Shown here piece by piece: positions 9,046-17,537 of a stretch of 47,487 nt of DNA (positions are counted from its first letter, which is position 1; the number at the start of each line of letters is the position of its first letter). The notes under the pieces are model-generated. The model searched no databases. It was not told the DNA's origin and saw nothing but the letters and a program-made list of their open reading frames with translations. The stretch is from an uncultured Lachnospiraceae bacterium (GTDB lineage: Bacteria > Bacillota > Clostridia > Lachnospirales > Lachnospiraceae), in assembly GCA_910576815.1 (NCBI GenBank), contig CAJTKA010000025.1, positions 1 to 47,487 on the forward strand, read 5' to 3'. The position numbers were made by a program, and so were the translations under genes.

Positions 9046-9510
9046 ATGGTCACAGTATTGTGTGCGATTTTAGCGGCAGGGATTTTTGTTTTGGACCTGC
9101 TCTTAAAAAATAGGATCGAAAGTAAGCTGGAGGAGGGAGAAATCAGGCTCCTCTGTGACGGCAGGCTTCTGCTCAAAAGATATCACAACAAAGGCGCCTT
9201 CCTTGATCTGGGCGAAAAAAAACAGGGAATGATAGCCGGCCTTTCCCTGCTTTTGACACTCTTTATGACGGCGGTTTTTCTTGCTACATTCACCTTTCGC
9301 GGCAGCGCGGCCCTAAAGGTAGGCTTAGGTTTTCTCCTTGGCGGCGCCTATAGCAACACCTATGACCGCCTTGTCCGAAAATACGTCGTCGATTATGTCA
9401 GTTTTCCTGTCAAGAATCCCCGCATCAGCCGCATCGTTTTCAACATTTCCGATTTCTGTATCCTAATCGGTGCGCTCCTGATTACAGTTGCTCACATACG
9501 AAACTCATGA
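9046..9510 (+). CDS. signal peptidase II (LspA)-like protein
   Basis: A 154-residue, four-helix membrane protein of the lipoprotein signal peptidase family, which cleaves prolipoproteins before the lipidated Cys. Conserved positions are visible: Asn-Lys-Gly in YHNKGAF (residues 47-52), GGAYSNTYDR (99-108), the catalytic Asp116 in VVDYV and the second catalytic Asp136 in FNISDFC. Length is at the short end of the family (150-170). The order of motifs is normal, so it should be active. Whether this is the main or a second LspA of the cell cannot be told here. It follows two lipoprotein genes in the same direction. GAGGAGGA (9033-9040) fixes the ATG at 9046. Confidence 0.85.
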   Translation: MVTVLCAILAAGIFVLDLLLKNRIESKLEEGEIRLLCDGRLLLKRYHNKGAFLDLGEKKQGMIAGLSLLLTLFMTAVFLATFTFRGSAALKVGLGFLLGGAYSNTYDRLVRKYVVDYVSFPVKNPRISRIVFNISDFCILIGALLITVAHIRNS

Positions 9511-9705
9511 TCAATATCGATTCGACGGGTTTTGCTGACAAACCAGTGAGTTACATAACGGACTTCTGTATGCAGTCAATATCCATCCGACGGACTTTGT
9601 TGGCATACCAGTGAGTTGTGCAGCAGACTTCTAAATATGGTCTGCATCTATCTGACGGGTTTTGCTGGCATACCTGCAAGTTACGAAGCAACTGTCTGAG
9701 GGCAG
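9511..9705. repeat. 65-bp degenerate tandem repeat, three copies
   Basis: Units begin at 9511 (TCAATATCGATTCGACGG), 9576 (TCAATATCCATCCGACGG) and 9641 (TCTGCATCTATCTGACGG). Each continues with a GGGTTTTGCTG-like block, a CATACCAGTGAGTT-like block and, in the first two, GACTTCT. The period is exactly 65 bases, and copy 3 diverges toward its end. The repeat fills most of the 289-base gap between the converging lspA-like and carbamate kinase genes. No open frame or terminator explains it. A second small duplication, CCACAAAGCCCG, lies just beyond, near 9752-9790. Confidence 0.75.
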
Positions 9706-9799
9706 AAATGCGTGAGCATATTCTGCACGAGTTTTGCTTCGTGACGGCAGGATGCCACAAAGCCCGTCCCATCACATCCCACAAAGCCCGCCCTATTTC

Positions 9800-10744
9800 T
9801 TATACCGTAATCACCGTCCCGCTCCTCCCTTTCAGCGCCTCCTTCACATCCCCCAGCGAAGTAATCAACACCTTTCCCTGCGGATTCGCCTCCAGATAAG
9901 TGATGGCAGCCTCGATCTTCGGGAGCATGGTGCCCTCCCCGAATTCGCCCTGCGCGCAAAGCTCTTTTGCCTGCCCTATGGTGAGGGAGGTAATGGCTTC
10001 CTGCCCGGGCTGCCCGAATTGTTTGTATACGCAGGGAACGCCGGTGAGGATGATCAATTCGTCGGAGCACAGCTCTGCCGCCAGCTTTCCGGCGATGGAA
10101 TCCTTCTCGATCACGGCGGAAGCGCCCTTTAGGACGTGATTCTGTTCGATCACGGGAATACCGCCGCCGCCGCAGGCGATGACTACCTGGTCGGCCTTGG
10201 CCAGCGCGCGGATGGCATCGATCTCCACGATCTCGATCGGATGGGGCGCCGCTACCACACGGCGGAAGCCTTTGCCGGGTTCTTCCTGTACATAGTTTCC
10301 TTTCTTGATCTCGATTTGAGCATCCTCGGCGGACATATAGCGCCCAATTGCTTTGGTGGGCTCATAAAAGGCCTCGTCGTAAGGATCTACGGTGACCTGC
10401 GTCAAAATGGTGCTGACGGTTTTTACGATACCGCGGCCCAAAAGCTCGGCGCGGAGCGCATTCTGAATGTCGTATCCCACATACCCCTGACTCATGGCGG
10501 AACAAACGCACATAGGTGCGGGGGTGTAGTCAATATAGACCCTTCTAAGCTCCGTCATGGCTTTGTGGATCATGCTGACCTGAGGACCGTTTGAGTGGGT
10601 GATGGTTAGCTGGTAGTCGGCTTCCACCAGATCCGCCAGAGCTTTGGCGGTCACTTTGACGGCGTCCCACTGTTCCAATGTTGTATAACCAAGCGCCTCA
10701 TGTCCGAGGGAGACGACTGCTTTTTTCCTGTTCATATGATTCAC
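9800..10744 (-). CDS. arcC: carbamate kinase
   Basis: About 314 residues of the amino acid kinase fold, the usual carbamate kinase length. The enzyme makes ATP and carbamate from carbamoyl phosphate and ADP, often the last step of arginine or agmatine breakdown. THSNGPQVS, ACGGGGIPVI and VIEKDSIAGKLAAEL are conserved family blocks. The usual N-terminal LGGNAL reads LGHEAL, an unusual change near the active site. GTG at 10744 is placed 5 bases after AAAGGA. The ATG three codons later (10735, MNRKKAVVSLG) is the alternative, with poorer spacing. No arginine deiminase or carbamoyltransferase gene is nearby, so the gene is isolated from its usual pathway partners. It runs toward the 65-bp repeat. 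Confidence 0.88.
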   Translation of the reverse strand: MNHMNRKKAVVSLGHEALGYTTLEQWDAVKVTAKALADLVEADYQLTITHSNGPQVSMIHKAMTELRRVYIDYTPAPMCVCSAMSQGYVGYDIQNALRAELLGRGIVKTVSTILTQVTVDPYDEAFYEPTKAIGRYMSAEDAQIEIKKGNYVQEEPGKGFRRVVAAPHPIEIVEIDAIRALAKADQVVIACGGGGIPVIEQNHVLKGASAVIEKDSIAGKLAAELCSDELIILTGVPCVYKQFGQPGQEAITSLTIGQAKELCAQGEFGEGTMLPKIEAAITYLEANPQGKVLITSLGDVKEALKGRSGTVITV

Positions 10745-10899
10745 ACTGATCCTTTCAAATGTCAGATTTTGGTTCCTGTTTTGATCCGAGCCATACATCT
10801 TTCACATCGTGTCGGATTGCCGATTACTGTATGCCGTTTCTATTGCCAGTATATCAAAATGGCAGGTTTTTGTATAGAATGGTTTTTTATAATCGGTGG

Positions 10900-11922
10900 C
10901 TAAGGCAGCAGATTTTCCCGGATCCGAATATCCACATCCACATAATTGTTTTCCGCTGCGGGCGATTCCCCGGTCGCCAAATAGGAAAAGAGGATGGAGA
11001 GGGGGAGAAAACCCTGTTGAAAAGGCTGCTGGCAGATGGTGGCGGCAATCAGCCCCTTTTGCAGGTATTCCCTCGTCGTGGGAACCAGATCGTTTGTTAT
11101 GACACATATGTCATTTTTGCGTTCCGAAGATTCGATTGCCTGACAGCCGCCGTATACGCCGCCTGCGGTAAAATAAAAGGCGTTGATTTCGGGGTGGTCT
11201 GCAAGGAGTTTTTGGGTCAGTTCAAAGCTGACATGATCGTCATCGTTGTTGTTGACGGTATCCACGATGCGGATATCGGGGGATGCTTCGATGATATGAG
11301 CAAATCCTGCGATCCGTTCGGTATGGCAGAGAATATTCCTCGAGCCGGAGACGATGCCCACGCGCACCGTACCCTTTGTCATCAGACGCATCAAACCGCC
11401 GGCCGCTTCACCGGAACGGTAAAAGTGACTGCCGACATAAGCCAGGCGGCTGGAATTTTCGATATCGGTATTTAAGGTGACCACGGGAATCCCCGCAGCA
11501 CAGAGAGAGTCGATTTTTTCGCGCACGCTGTTGTCGTTATAGGGAGAGATGGCCAGACCGCCTATGCCTTCCGCAAGCAGGGCGTCTATGGCGTCAAGCT
11601 GCTGTTTTAGGCTGTATTCCGTCTGCCTGATGAGAACGCTGCAGTTATAGCCTGCGAGCTCTGTGGCCTTTTCGTGCACGCCCATCAGGACATCGTCGAA
11701 GAAAGGAGTGCCTGCACCAAGAAGAACAACACCCAGTTTCAGATTTTTCTTCTGGGCAGCAAGGACGATGCCCGCTTTGTTTGGCTTATAATCGAGGGCA
11801 CGTATGATCTGCATGATCTTTTCTTCTGTCTGGGGATTCACATCGCCGCGGTGATTTAAAACACGGTCTACCGTACCCCTTGATACGCCTGCCATAGCGG
11901 CGATTTCTTTGATGGTTGCCAT
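10900..11922 (-). CDS. LacI family transcriptional regulator
   Basis: A 340-residue sugar-responsive regulator. The N-terminal helix-turn-helix reads TIKEIAAMAGVSRGTVDRV with the hinge region following. Residues from about 60 form a periplasmic-binding-like effector domain (GGLAISPYNDNSV, GLIAATICQQPFQQG) that resembles ribose/xylose-type binding proteins. The start is set at ATG 11922 because AAGGAAAT lies just before it and the helix-turn-helix then begins at residue 2; an upstream in-frame ATG at 11964 would add 14 residues. It is divergent from the xylulokinase gene 205 bases away and is its likely regulator. The effector is probably a sugar or sugar phosphate of that pathway. Confidence 0.9.
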   Translation of the reverse strand: MATIKEIAAMAGVSRGTVDRVLNHRGDVNPQTEEKIMQIIRALDYKPNKAGIVLAAQKKNLKLGVVLLGAGTPFFDDVLMGVHEKATELAGYNCSVLIRQTEYSLKQQLDAIDALLAEGIGGLAISPYNDNSVREKIDSLCAAGIPVVTLNTDIENSSRLAYVGSHFYRSGEAAGGLMRLMTKGTVRVGIVSGSRNILCHTERIAGFAHIIEASPDIRIVDTVNNNDDDHVSFELTQKLLADHPEINAFYFTAGGVYGGCQAIESSERKNDICVITNDLVPTTREYLQKGLIAATICQQPFQQGFLPLSILFSYLATGESPAAENNYVDVDIRIRENLLP

Positions 11923-12017
11923 AGCGGGATTTCCTTTTCTTGGTTTGTTGTCTCGCGCTTTCACTTTAGCATATCAAGTGGAAATAGACAATGCGTTCCG
12001 CCGTATTTTGTATAAAG

Positions 12018-12038
12018 TACCGAAAAAAATATACGGTA
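12018..12038. promoter_or_regulatory. candidate operator between the LacI regulator and xylulokinase
   Basis: TACCG (12018-12022) and CGGTA (12034-12038) form an inverted repeat with an 11-base AT-rich spacer in the divergent promoter region. A weak promoter-like TTGTAT lies at 12008-12013. Position suggests a binding site for the LacI-type regulator, though the wide spacer is unlike the compact centre of most LacI operators. Confidence 0.3.
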
Positions 12039-12127
12039 TTGCTTTTATCGGTGGGACGGCTTATCATGGAAATAGAAGAATCGTGCACGGGCACGGGAAA
12101 ATTGTCGGAAAAGTTGGGAGGGTTACT

Positions 12128-13603
12128 ATGCTGTATATTGGAGTGGATCTGGGTACCAGCGCAGTCAAGCTTCTTTTGATGGAAGGAAGCGGAAAAATTG
12201 TCAACATTGTATCGAAGGAGTATCCGTTATATTTTCCGCATCCGGGCTGGTCTGAACAGAAGCCGGAGGACTGGTACGAGCAAGCAATCGCCGGCATCAA
12301 GGAACTGATCGCAGGTGTGGATAAGAGCCAGGTAGCAGGCATCAGCTTTGGTGGGCAGATGCACGGACTTGTCATTTTGGATGAAAAGGACGAAGTGATC
12401 CGTCCGGCGATCCTTTGGAATGACGGCAGGACCACGGAGGAATGCGATTACTTAAATAACGTGATCGGCAAGGATAAGCTGTCCGCATATACGGCGAATA
12501 TCTCCTTCACCGGCTTTACCGCGCCGAAGGTGCTGTGGGTAAAGAATAAGGAGCCTGAGAATTTTGCCAGGATCAAAAAGATCATGCTCCCCAAGGACTA
12601 CATTGCTTATAAACTGACAGGCGTGCACTGCACAGACGTTTCCGATGCTTCGGGAATGCTTCTGTTTGATGTAAAGAACCGCTGCTGGTCAAAGGAAATG
12701 TGCGAGATCTGCGGCGTAAAAGAAGAACAGCTGGCGAAGATCTACGAAAGTTACGAGACCGTGGGAACGGTGCTTCCTGAAATTGCCAAAGAGCTTGGCA
12801 TTCCCGAGAATGTAAAGGTAGCTGCGGGCGGTGGCGACAATGCGGCGGCGGCTGTGGGCACGGGCACCGTGGGAGACGGTATGTGCAATATCTCCCTGGG
12901 TACCAGCGGCACCATCTTTATTTCTTCCAATAAATTCGGAGTGGATAAATTCAATGCCCTTCATGCCTTTGCTCATGCGGACGGGCACTATCATCTGATG
13001 GGCTGCATGCTCAGCGCGGCATCCTGTAATAAATGGTGGATGGACGATATCATCGGCACGGAAAAGTATGCCGACGAGCAGAAGGCGATCACCGACGATA
13101 AGCTGGGCGAGAATCATGTATACTTCCTGCCTTATTTGATGGGCGAGCGTTCTCCGCACAACGATCCCGACGCAAGAGGCACCTTTATCGGCATGACCAT
13201 GGACAGCACAAGGGCGGATATGACGCAGGCAGTGCTGGAGGGTGTGGCCTTTGCCCTGCGCGATTCCCTGGAGGTAGCGAGGTCTCTGGGCATCCATATC
13301 GAGCGCACGAAGATTTGCGGCGGCGGCGCCAAGAGCCCGCTGTGGAAGCGGATGATTGCCAATATCATGAATCTGAAAGTGGACGTGATCGAGAGCGAAG
13401 AAGGTCCCGCTATGGGCGGCGCAATGCTGGCGGCGGTGGCCTGCGGCGAGTATGCAAGCGTCGAGGAGGCGGCATCCAAGATCGTAAAGATCGTGGATAC
13501 GGTGGAGCCGGAACCCGCTCTGGTCGAGAAATACGAAAAGAGATATCAGCAGTTTAAGCAGATTTATCCGGCTTGCAAAGAATTATTTAAGAAGATTCAT
13601 TGA
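12128..13603 (+). CDS. xylB: xylulokinase (FGGY family)
   Basis: A 491-residue FGGY carbohydrate kinase. The N-terminal phosphate-binding loop is YIGVDLGTSAVK, followed by GGQMHGLVIL and the substrate block ILWNDGRTTEEC. The C-terminal half has GLGTSG-like SLGTSGTIF and GGGAKSPLWKRMIANI. These patterns match XylB, which phosphorylates D-xylulose with ATP; a related ketose is possible given the neighbouring isomerase. The frame is open upstream to 11909, but GGGAGGG before ATG 12128 and the kinase N-terminus right after it decide the start. It leads a three-gene sugar cluster with short gaps and is probably controlled by the divergent LacI-type protein. Confidence 0.92.
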   Translation: MLYIGVDLGTSAVKLLLMEGSGKIVNIVSKEYPLYFPHPGWSEQKPEDWYEQAIAGIKELIAGVDKSQVAGISFGGQMHGLVILDEKDEVIRPAILWNDGRTTEECDYLNNVIGKDKLSAYTANISFTGFTAPKVLWVKNKEPENFARIKKIMLPKDYIAYKLTGVHCTDVSDASGMLLFDVKNRCWSKEMCEICGVKEEQLAKIYESYETVGTVLPEIAKELGIPENVKVAAGGGDNAAAAVGTGTVGDGMCNISLGTSGTIFISSNKFGVDKFNALHAFAHADGHYHLMGCMLSAASCNKWWMDDIIGTEKYADEQKAITDDKLGENHVYFLPYLMGERSPHNDPDARGTFIGMTMDSTRADMTQAVLEGVAFALRDSLEVARSLGIHIERTKICGGGAKSPLWKRMIANIMNLKVDVIESEEGPAMGGAMLAAVACGEYASVEEAASKIVKIVDTVEPEPALVEKYEKRYQQFKQIYPACKELFKKIH

Positions 13604-13647
13604 CAGCGTAAGAAGTGCGAAATCACATAGGGAAAGGAGTTTACGGT

Positions 13648-14271
13648 ATGGAGATCAAAAAAGTGACAGACCCGTCATTTCGTAAGTATGGCAGGGTCGT
13701 GCAGGGGATCGATTTCACTGATTTGGTGGAGGCGATTAAAAAGGAAACGCCGCTGCCTGACGGGGTAGCTTACGAGCCTTCCATCAAGGCGCTGGAGGAG
13801 ACGACGGCGGCGAAAGCGTTACAGCGCAGGACCTACGGCGAGCTGCCGATCGAGGTTGGCTACTGCAACGGTCATAACTATAAGCTGAATGCGATCGAGT
13901 ACCACAGAAGTTCTGAGATCAATGTGGCAGCTACGGACGCGGTGCTGATCGTGGGGATGCAGCAGGATATCACTGACGATTTCAAGTATGAGACCGCAAA
14001 GATGGAGGCTTATCTGGTGGAAGCAGGCACGGCGGTGGAGCTCTACGCGACGACTCTGCACTATGCGCCCTGCAGCGCCAATGAGGGCGGCTTCAAGGTA
14101 GGCATCGTGCTTCCGGCGGGTACCAACTATCCGCTGGAGGAAAAGCATGAGGGCTGGGAAGATTCCCTGATCACCGCGCAGAACAAGTGGCTGATCGGTC
14201 ATGCGGAGGGCGGCCTCGACGAAGGCGCGCATATCGGACTGGTAGGAAAGAATCTGGATATCCGCGAATAA
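13648..14271 (+). CDS. DUF4867 family protein
   Basis: A 207-residue cupin-like protein of unknown activity. I recognise DUF4867 from conserved stretches such as VGYCNGHNYKLNAIEYHRSS, VEAGTAVELYATTLHYAP and GTNYPL. The His and Glu residues in NAIEYH and the LHYAP block could bind metal in a cupin barrel. The family is often found beside fucose/arabinose isomerase-like genes, as here, which suggests a role in handling the same sugar, for example as an epimerase or isomerase. That role is inference. GGAAAGGAG ahead of ATG 13648 sets the start; the open frame reaches further upstream. It is 45 bases after xylulokinase. Confidence 0.85.
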   Translation: MEIKKVTDPSFRKYGRVVQGIDFTDLVEAIKKETPLPDGVAYEPSIKALEETTAAKALQRRTYGELPIEVGYCNGHNYKLNAIEYHRSSEINVAATDAVLIVGMQQDITDDFKYETAKMEAYLVEAGTAVELYATTLHYAPCSANEGGFKVGIVLPAGTNYPLEEKHEGWEDSLITAQNKWLIGHAEGGLDEGAHIGLVGKNLDIRE

Positions 14272-14273
14272 CT

Positions 14274-14367
14274 AAGCGAGAAGTGCTTCTAAAGATGTCC
14301 CGCCATTGGACGGGACGCCAAGAAGCACTAAATCTCGCTTGGGAGAATGCCAAAAGAGGCATTCTCC
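14274..14367. repeat. composite hairpin repeat, copy 2
   Basis: The first hairpin pairs AAGCGAGA (14274-14281) with TCTCGCTT (14333-14340), then AGTGCTTCT (14282-14290) with AGAAGCACT (14321-14329), with GTCCCG/CGGGAC inside. The second pairs GGAGAATGCC (14342-14351) with GGCATTCTCC (14358-14367). The element lies between DUF4867 and the isomerase gene in the same operon, so it may set their relative expression by stalling or protecting the transcript. No T-tract follows, so it is not an ordinary terminator. Confidence 0.75.
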
Positions 14368-14430
14368 GTATCACAATAACTTGTATCACATACCGGCAGC
14401 CCCGGTTTAAATGAAAGGAGAATATAAGAT

Positions 14431-15915
14431 ATGAACAATTTACCCAAAGTAAAAATTGGTATCGTGGCAGTGAGCCGTGACTGTTTCCCGGCATCTCTGG
14501 CAGTCAACAGGAGAAAGGCTCTGGTGGAGGCTTACAAGAAAAAATATGACGCAGCTGATATTTATGAGTGCCCTGTCTGCATCATCGAGAGCGAGATCGA
14601 CATGGTCAACGCGTTAAAGGACATCAAGGACAACGGCTGTAACGCACTCTGCGTATACCTTGGCAACTTTGGCCCGGAGATTTCCGAGACCCTGCTTGCA
14701 AAGCATTTTGAGGGTCCCAAGATGTTTGTGGCTGCCGCTGAGGAGTCTCAGGGCGACCTGATCCAGGGGCGTGGCGACGCATACTGCGGTATGCTCAATG
14801 CCAGCTACAACTTAAAGCTCAGAAACGTTAGAGCTTATATTCCCGAGTATCCTGTGGGCGACGCAGACGACTGCGCAGATATGATCCACGAGTTTGTGCC
14901 GATCGCACGCGCGATCGCAGCGCTTTCCAGCTTAAAGATCATATCCTTCGGTCCCAGACCGCTCAACTTCCTTGCCTGCAACGCACCCATCAAGCAGCTC
15001 TACAACCTGGGCGTTGAGATCGAGGAGAACTCTGAGCTCGATCTGTTCGAGGCATTTAACAAGCACGCGGGCGATTCCCGTATTCCTGAGGTGGTAAAGG
15101 ATATGGAAGCAGAGCTTGGCGCAGGCAACAACAAGCCTGAGATCCTGCCTAAGCTTGCTCAGTACGAGCTGACCCTGCTCGACTGGATCGAGGAGCATAA
15201 GGGCTACCGTGAGTATGTGGCGATCGCAGGTAAGTGCTGGCCGGCATTCCAGACGCAGTTCGGTTTCGTACCCTGCTTTGTCAACAGCCGTCTGACCGGC
15301 AGAGGCATCCCGGTATCCTGTGAAGTGGATATCTACGGCTGCCTGAGCGAGTTCATCGGTGAGGCGGTCAGCGACGACATCGTGACCCTGCTCGACATCA
15401 ACAATTCCGTGCCGAAGGATATGTACAAAGAGTCAATCGAGGGCAAGTTCGACTACAAGTTCACTGATACCTTCATGGGCTTCCACTGCGGCAATACCTG
15501 CTCCAAGAAGTTGTCCAAGTGCAGCATGGAGTACCAGATGATCATGGCAAGATCCCTGCCTGAGGAAGTGACGCAGGGTACGCTTGAGGGCGACATCGTT
15601 CCCGGCGACATCACCTTCTACCGTCTGCAGAGCACCGCTGACAACATCCTGCGCGCATACGTGGCAGAGGGCGAAGTTCTTCCCGTGGCGACCAGATCCT
15701 TCGGCGGTATCGGCGTATTCGCTATCCCCGAGATGGGCAGATTCTACCGTCACGTGCTGATTGAGAAGAATTACCCGCACCACGGCGCGGTTGCGTTCGG
15801 TCACTACGGCAAGGCTCTGTATGAAGTATTCAAGTACATCGGCGTGGATGTGAGCGAGATCGGTTACAACCAGCCTAAGAGCCTGCCTTACCCGACGGAG
15901 AATCCCTTCGCGTAA
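14431..15915 (+). CDS. L-fucose/L-arabinose isomerase family protein
   Basis: A 494-residue aldose-ketose isomerase-like protein, the length expected for the family. The N-terminal Rossmann-like domain begins KVKIGIVAVSRDCFPASLAV. The C-terminal part holds candidate metal ligands in CEVDIYGCLSEF, LLDINNS and MGFHCGNTC. It should interconvert an aldose and a ketose, feeding the ketose to the kinase at 12128. Fucose, arabinose and other aldoses are all possible, and the sequence does not settle which. GAAAGGAG precedes ATG 14431. Codon use is strongly biased toward a small set of codons, suggesting high expression. It ends the sugar operon before a strong terminator. Confidence 0.88.
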   Translation: MNNLPKVKIGIVAVSRDCFPASLAVNRRKALVEAYKKKYDAADIYECPVCIIESEIDMVNALKDIKDNGCNALCVYLGNFGPEISETLLAKHFEGPKMFVAAAEESQGDLIQGRGDAYCGMLNASYNLKLRNVRAYIPEYPVGDADDCADMIHEFVPIARAIAALSSLKIISFGPRPLNFLACNAPIKQLYNLGVEIEENSELDLFEAFNKHAGDSRIPEVVKDMEAELGAGNNKPEILPKLAQYELTLLDWIEEHKGYREYVAIAGKCWPAFQTQFGFVPCFVNSRLTGRGIPVSCEVDIYGCLSEFIGEAVSDDIVTLLDINNSVPKDMYKESIEGKFDYKFTDTFMGFHCGNTCSKKLSKCSMEYQMIMARSLPEEVTQGTLEGDIVPGDITFYRLQSTADNILRAYVAEGEVLPVATRSFGGIGVFAIPEMGRFYRHVLIEKNYPHHGAVAFGHYGKALYEVFKYIGVDVSEIGYNQPKSLPYPTENPFA

Positions 15916-15949
15916 GACTCGGACAGGATAAAATCAAAATGTTTTCAGA

Positions 15950-15981
15950 GACGGTGTGGCTTGCGGGCCATGCCGTCTTTT
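15950..15981 (+). terminator. Rho-independent terminator of the sugar operon
   Basis: GACGGTGTGGC (15950-15960) pairs with GCCATGCCGTC (15967-15977), 11 base pairs with two G-U pairs and a short loop, followed by TTTT. It lies 34 bases after the isomerase stop. Confidence 0.85.
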
Positions 15982-16011
15982 GATAGAATGAAAAGAAATT
16001 CAGGAGATGTT

Positions 16012-16668
16012 ATGGCGGATATTTTATTAGTAGAAGACGATGTGTCTTTATCGTCAGGGCTGACCTATGCTTTGGAAAAGGAAGGATATCGCGTGACGTC
16101 GTGTAAGACTGTCACGGCGGCGCTTGCGGAAACGGACGCGCGGCGGTTCGATCTGGCGCTGCTTGATATGCAGCTTCCCGATGGCACGGGCAGGGAGATC
16201 GCAGCGGCGCTGGGACCTCGGCAGACCCCGCTCATTTATCTGACGGTCGTGGATGACGAGGACGAGATCGTGCGCTCGCTTGAGGACGGCGCAGCCGATT
16301 ATCTTACCAAGCCCTTTCGCATGCGGGAACTGATGGCGCGGATCAAAAAGGCGCTGCATGAGGATGCGGGAAGCGGCGGCCGAATCCGCATCGGGGAGGC
16401 GGTCATTGATGTGGAGGCAGGCAAAGTCTATATCGATGACCGGGAAATCGATCTGACGGCGCTGGAATATCGGCTGTTGCTGATGTTTGCGCAAAATCAC
16501 TCCATTCTCCTGAAAAGGGAGCAGATCCTGGAGCGTATCTGGGATATCAGCGGCAATTTTGTCGAGGACAATACGCTGACCGTATATGTCAGACGTTTGC
16601 GTGAGAAATTGGGAGATGCCGTCAACATTACGACAGTCAGGGGGATCGGTTATCGTGTGGATCAGTAA
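16012..16668 (+). CDS. OmpR family response regulator
   Basis: A 218-residue two-component regulator. The receiver domain (residues 1-115) has the acidic pair Asp9/Asp10, phosphoacceptor Asp52 in LLDMQLPDG and Lys in TKPFRMREL. The C-terminal winged helix (about 125-218) shows the OmpR pattern from LTALEYRLLLMF to VYVRRLREKLG and TVRGIGYRV. CAGGAGATG places the start at ATG 16012. It overlaps the kinase gene and is followed by an FtsX-type ABC transporter. This arrangement is typical of Bce/Vra-like modules that sense and resist cell-envelope peptides, so it probably controls that transporter. Confidence 0.93.
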   Translation: MADILLVEDDVSLSSGLTYALEKEGYRVTSCKTVTAALAETDARRFDLALLDMQLPDGTGREIAAALGPRQTPLIYLTVVDDEDEIVRSLEDGAADYLTKPFRMRELMARIKKALHEDAGSGGRIRIGEAVIDVEAGKVYIDDREIDLTALEYRLLLMFAQNHSILLKREQILERIWDISGNFVEDNTLTVYVRRLREKLGDAVNITTVRGIGYRVDQ

Positions 16669-17479
16669 AAAAGAACTGCAGTCGCTTTCCGAGGGGATCC
16701 GCATGGCGCTTGACGGACAGCCCTTTGACCCGCGCGATCATAAGGAAGGCGCACTCAGCATCTTAAAAAATGATATTTATATCCTGGCGCACGCCGAGCA
16801 GGAGCGGAAAAAGGTCCTTGCCAAAGAAAACGAGCATTTGGCGGAATATTTATCCGATATCTCTCATCAGTTAAAAACGCCGATCTCCTCGGTGCTGCTG
16901 ATGACAGAGTTAATGACGGATGCCCCCGAAGAGAAACGGCAGGAATTTTTTCTTCATATTAAGAAGGAAGTCCGTCACATGGAGTGGTTGGTCACTGCCC
17001 TTTTAAAGATGGCGAAGCTGGACGCCTCCGCCGCGCATTTTAAAAAGGAAAAGATTTCGGTCAGCGACCTTTTGCGCGAGGCGCGCAAATCGGTGGAAAT
17101 CCTATTGGATATCAGAAATCAGTCAGTGCGTCCGGCAAACGATTTATCGCTGTCCTGTGACCGAAAGTGGACGGCGGAAGCGCTCATCAACCTGTTGAAA
17201 AACGCTTCGGAATGTTCCCCTGAAAACAGCGAGATTTTAGTAGACTGCGGCGAAAATCCGCTCTATGACTGGATATCCGTCACAGATGCGGGTGAGGGCC
17301 TGAAAAAGGAGCAGCTATCCCGCCTGTTCCGCAAATTTGAAAACTCGCAGAAAGAAGACGGTTACGGGATCGGACTGCCGCTTGCACTCTCCATCATGCG
17401 TGCGCAAAACGGAGATATCGAGGTGATGCCCGGCGGAAACGGAGTCGGCGCAACATTTTTCTTAAAATTTTACAAATAG
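16655..17479 (+). CDS. sensor histidine kinase without membrane segments
   Basis: A 274-residue kinase starting at a GTG that overlaps the regulator gene by 14 bases, with GGGGG 10 bases upstream. His71 in SDISHQLKTP is the phosphorylation site. The ATPase domain has LINLLKNASEC (N box), DAGEGL and GYGIGLPLA (G boxes). The first 60 residues are charged and helical. No hydrophobic segment is present, whereas kinases of FtsX-transporter modules normally have two N-terminal helices. It may sit in the cytoplasm and take its signal directly from the transporter, or the sensing part may have been lost. I see no open frame upstream that could supply the membrane part because the regulator gene occupies that space. 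Confidence 0.88.
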   Translation: MWISKKELQSLSEGIRMALDGQPFDPRDHKEGALSILKNDIYILAHAEQERKKVLAKENEHLAEYLSDISHQLKTPISSVLLMTELMTDAPEEKRQEFFLHIKKEVRHMEWLVTALLKMAKLDASAAHFKKEKISVSDLLREARKSVEILLDIRNQSVRPANDLSLSCDRKWTAEALINLLKNASECSPENSEILVDCGENPLYDWISVTDAGEGLKKEQLSRLFRKFENSQKEDGYGIGLPLALSIMRAQNGDIEVMPGGNGVGATFFLKFYK

Positions 17480-17537
17480 TCACCTGAGAGTCACTTTTCT
17501 TACTTATAGTAAGGGATGAGATAAGAAAAGAGAGGCA

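Noticed and set aside
9511..9705. CRISPR array
   Set aside because: Units are adjacent without spacers and vary in sequence; no cas gene is present.
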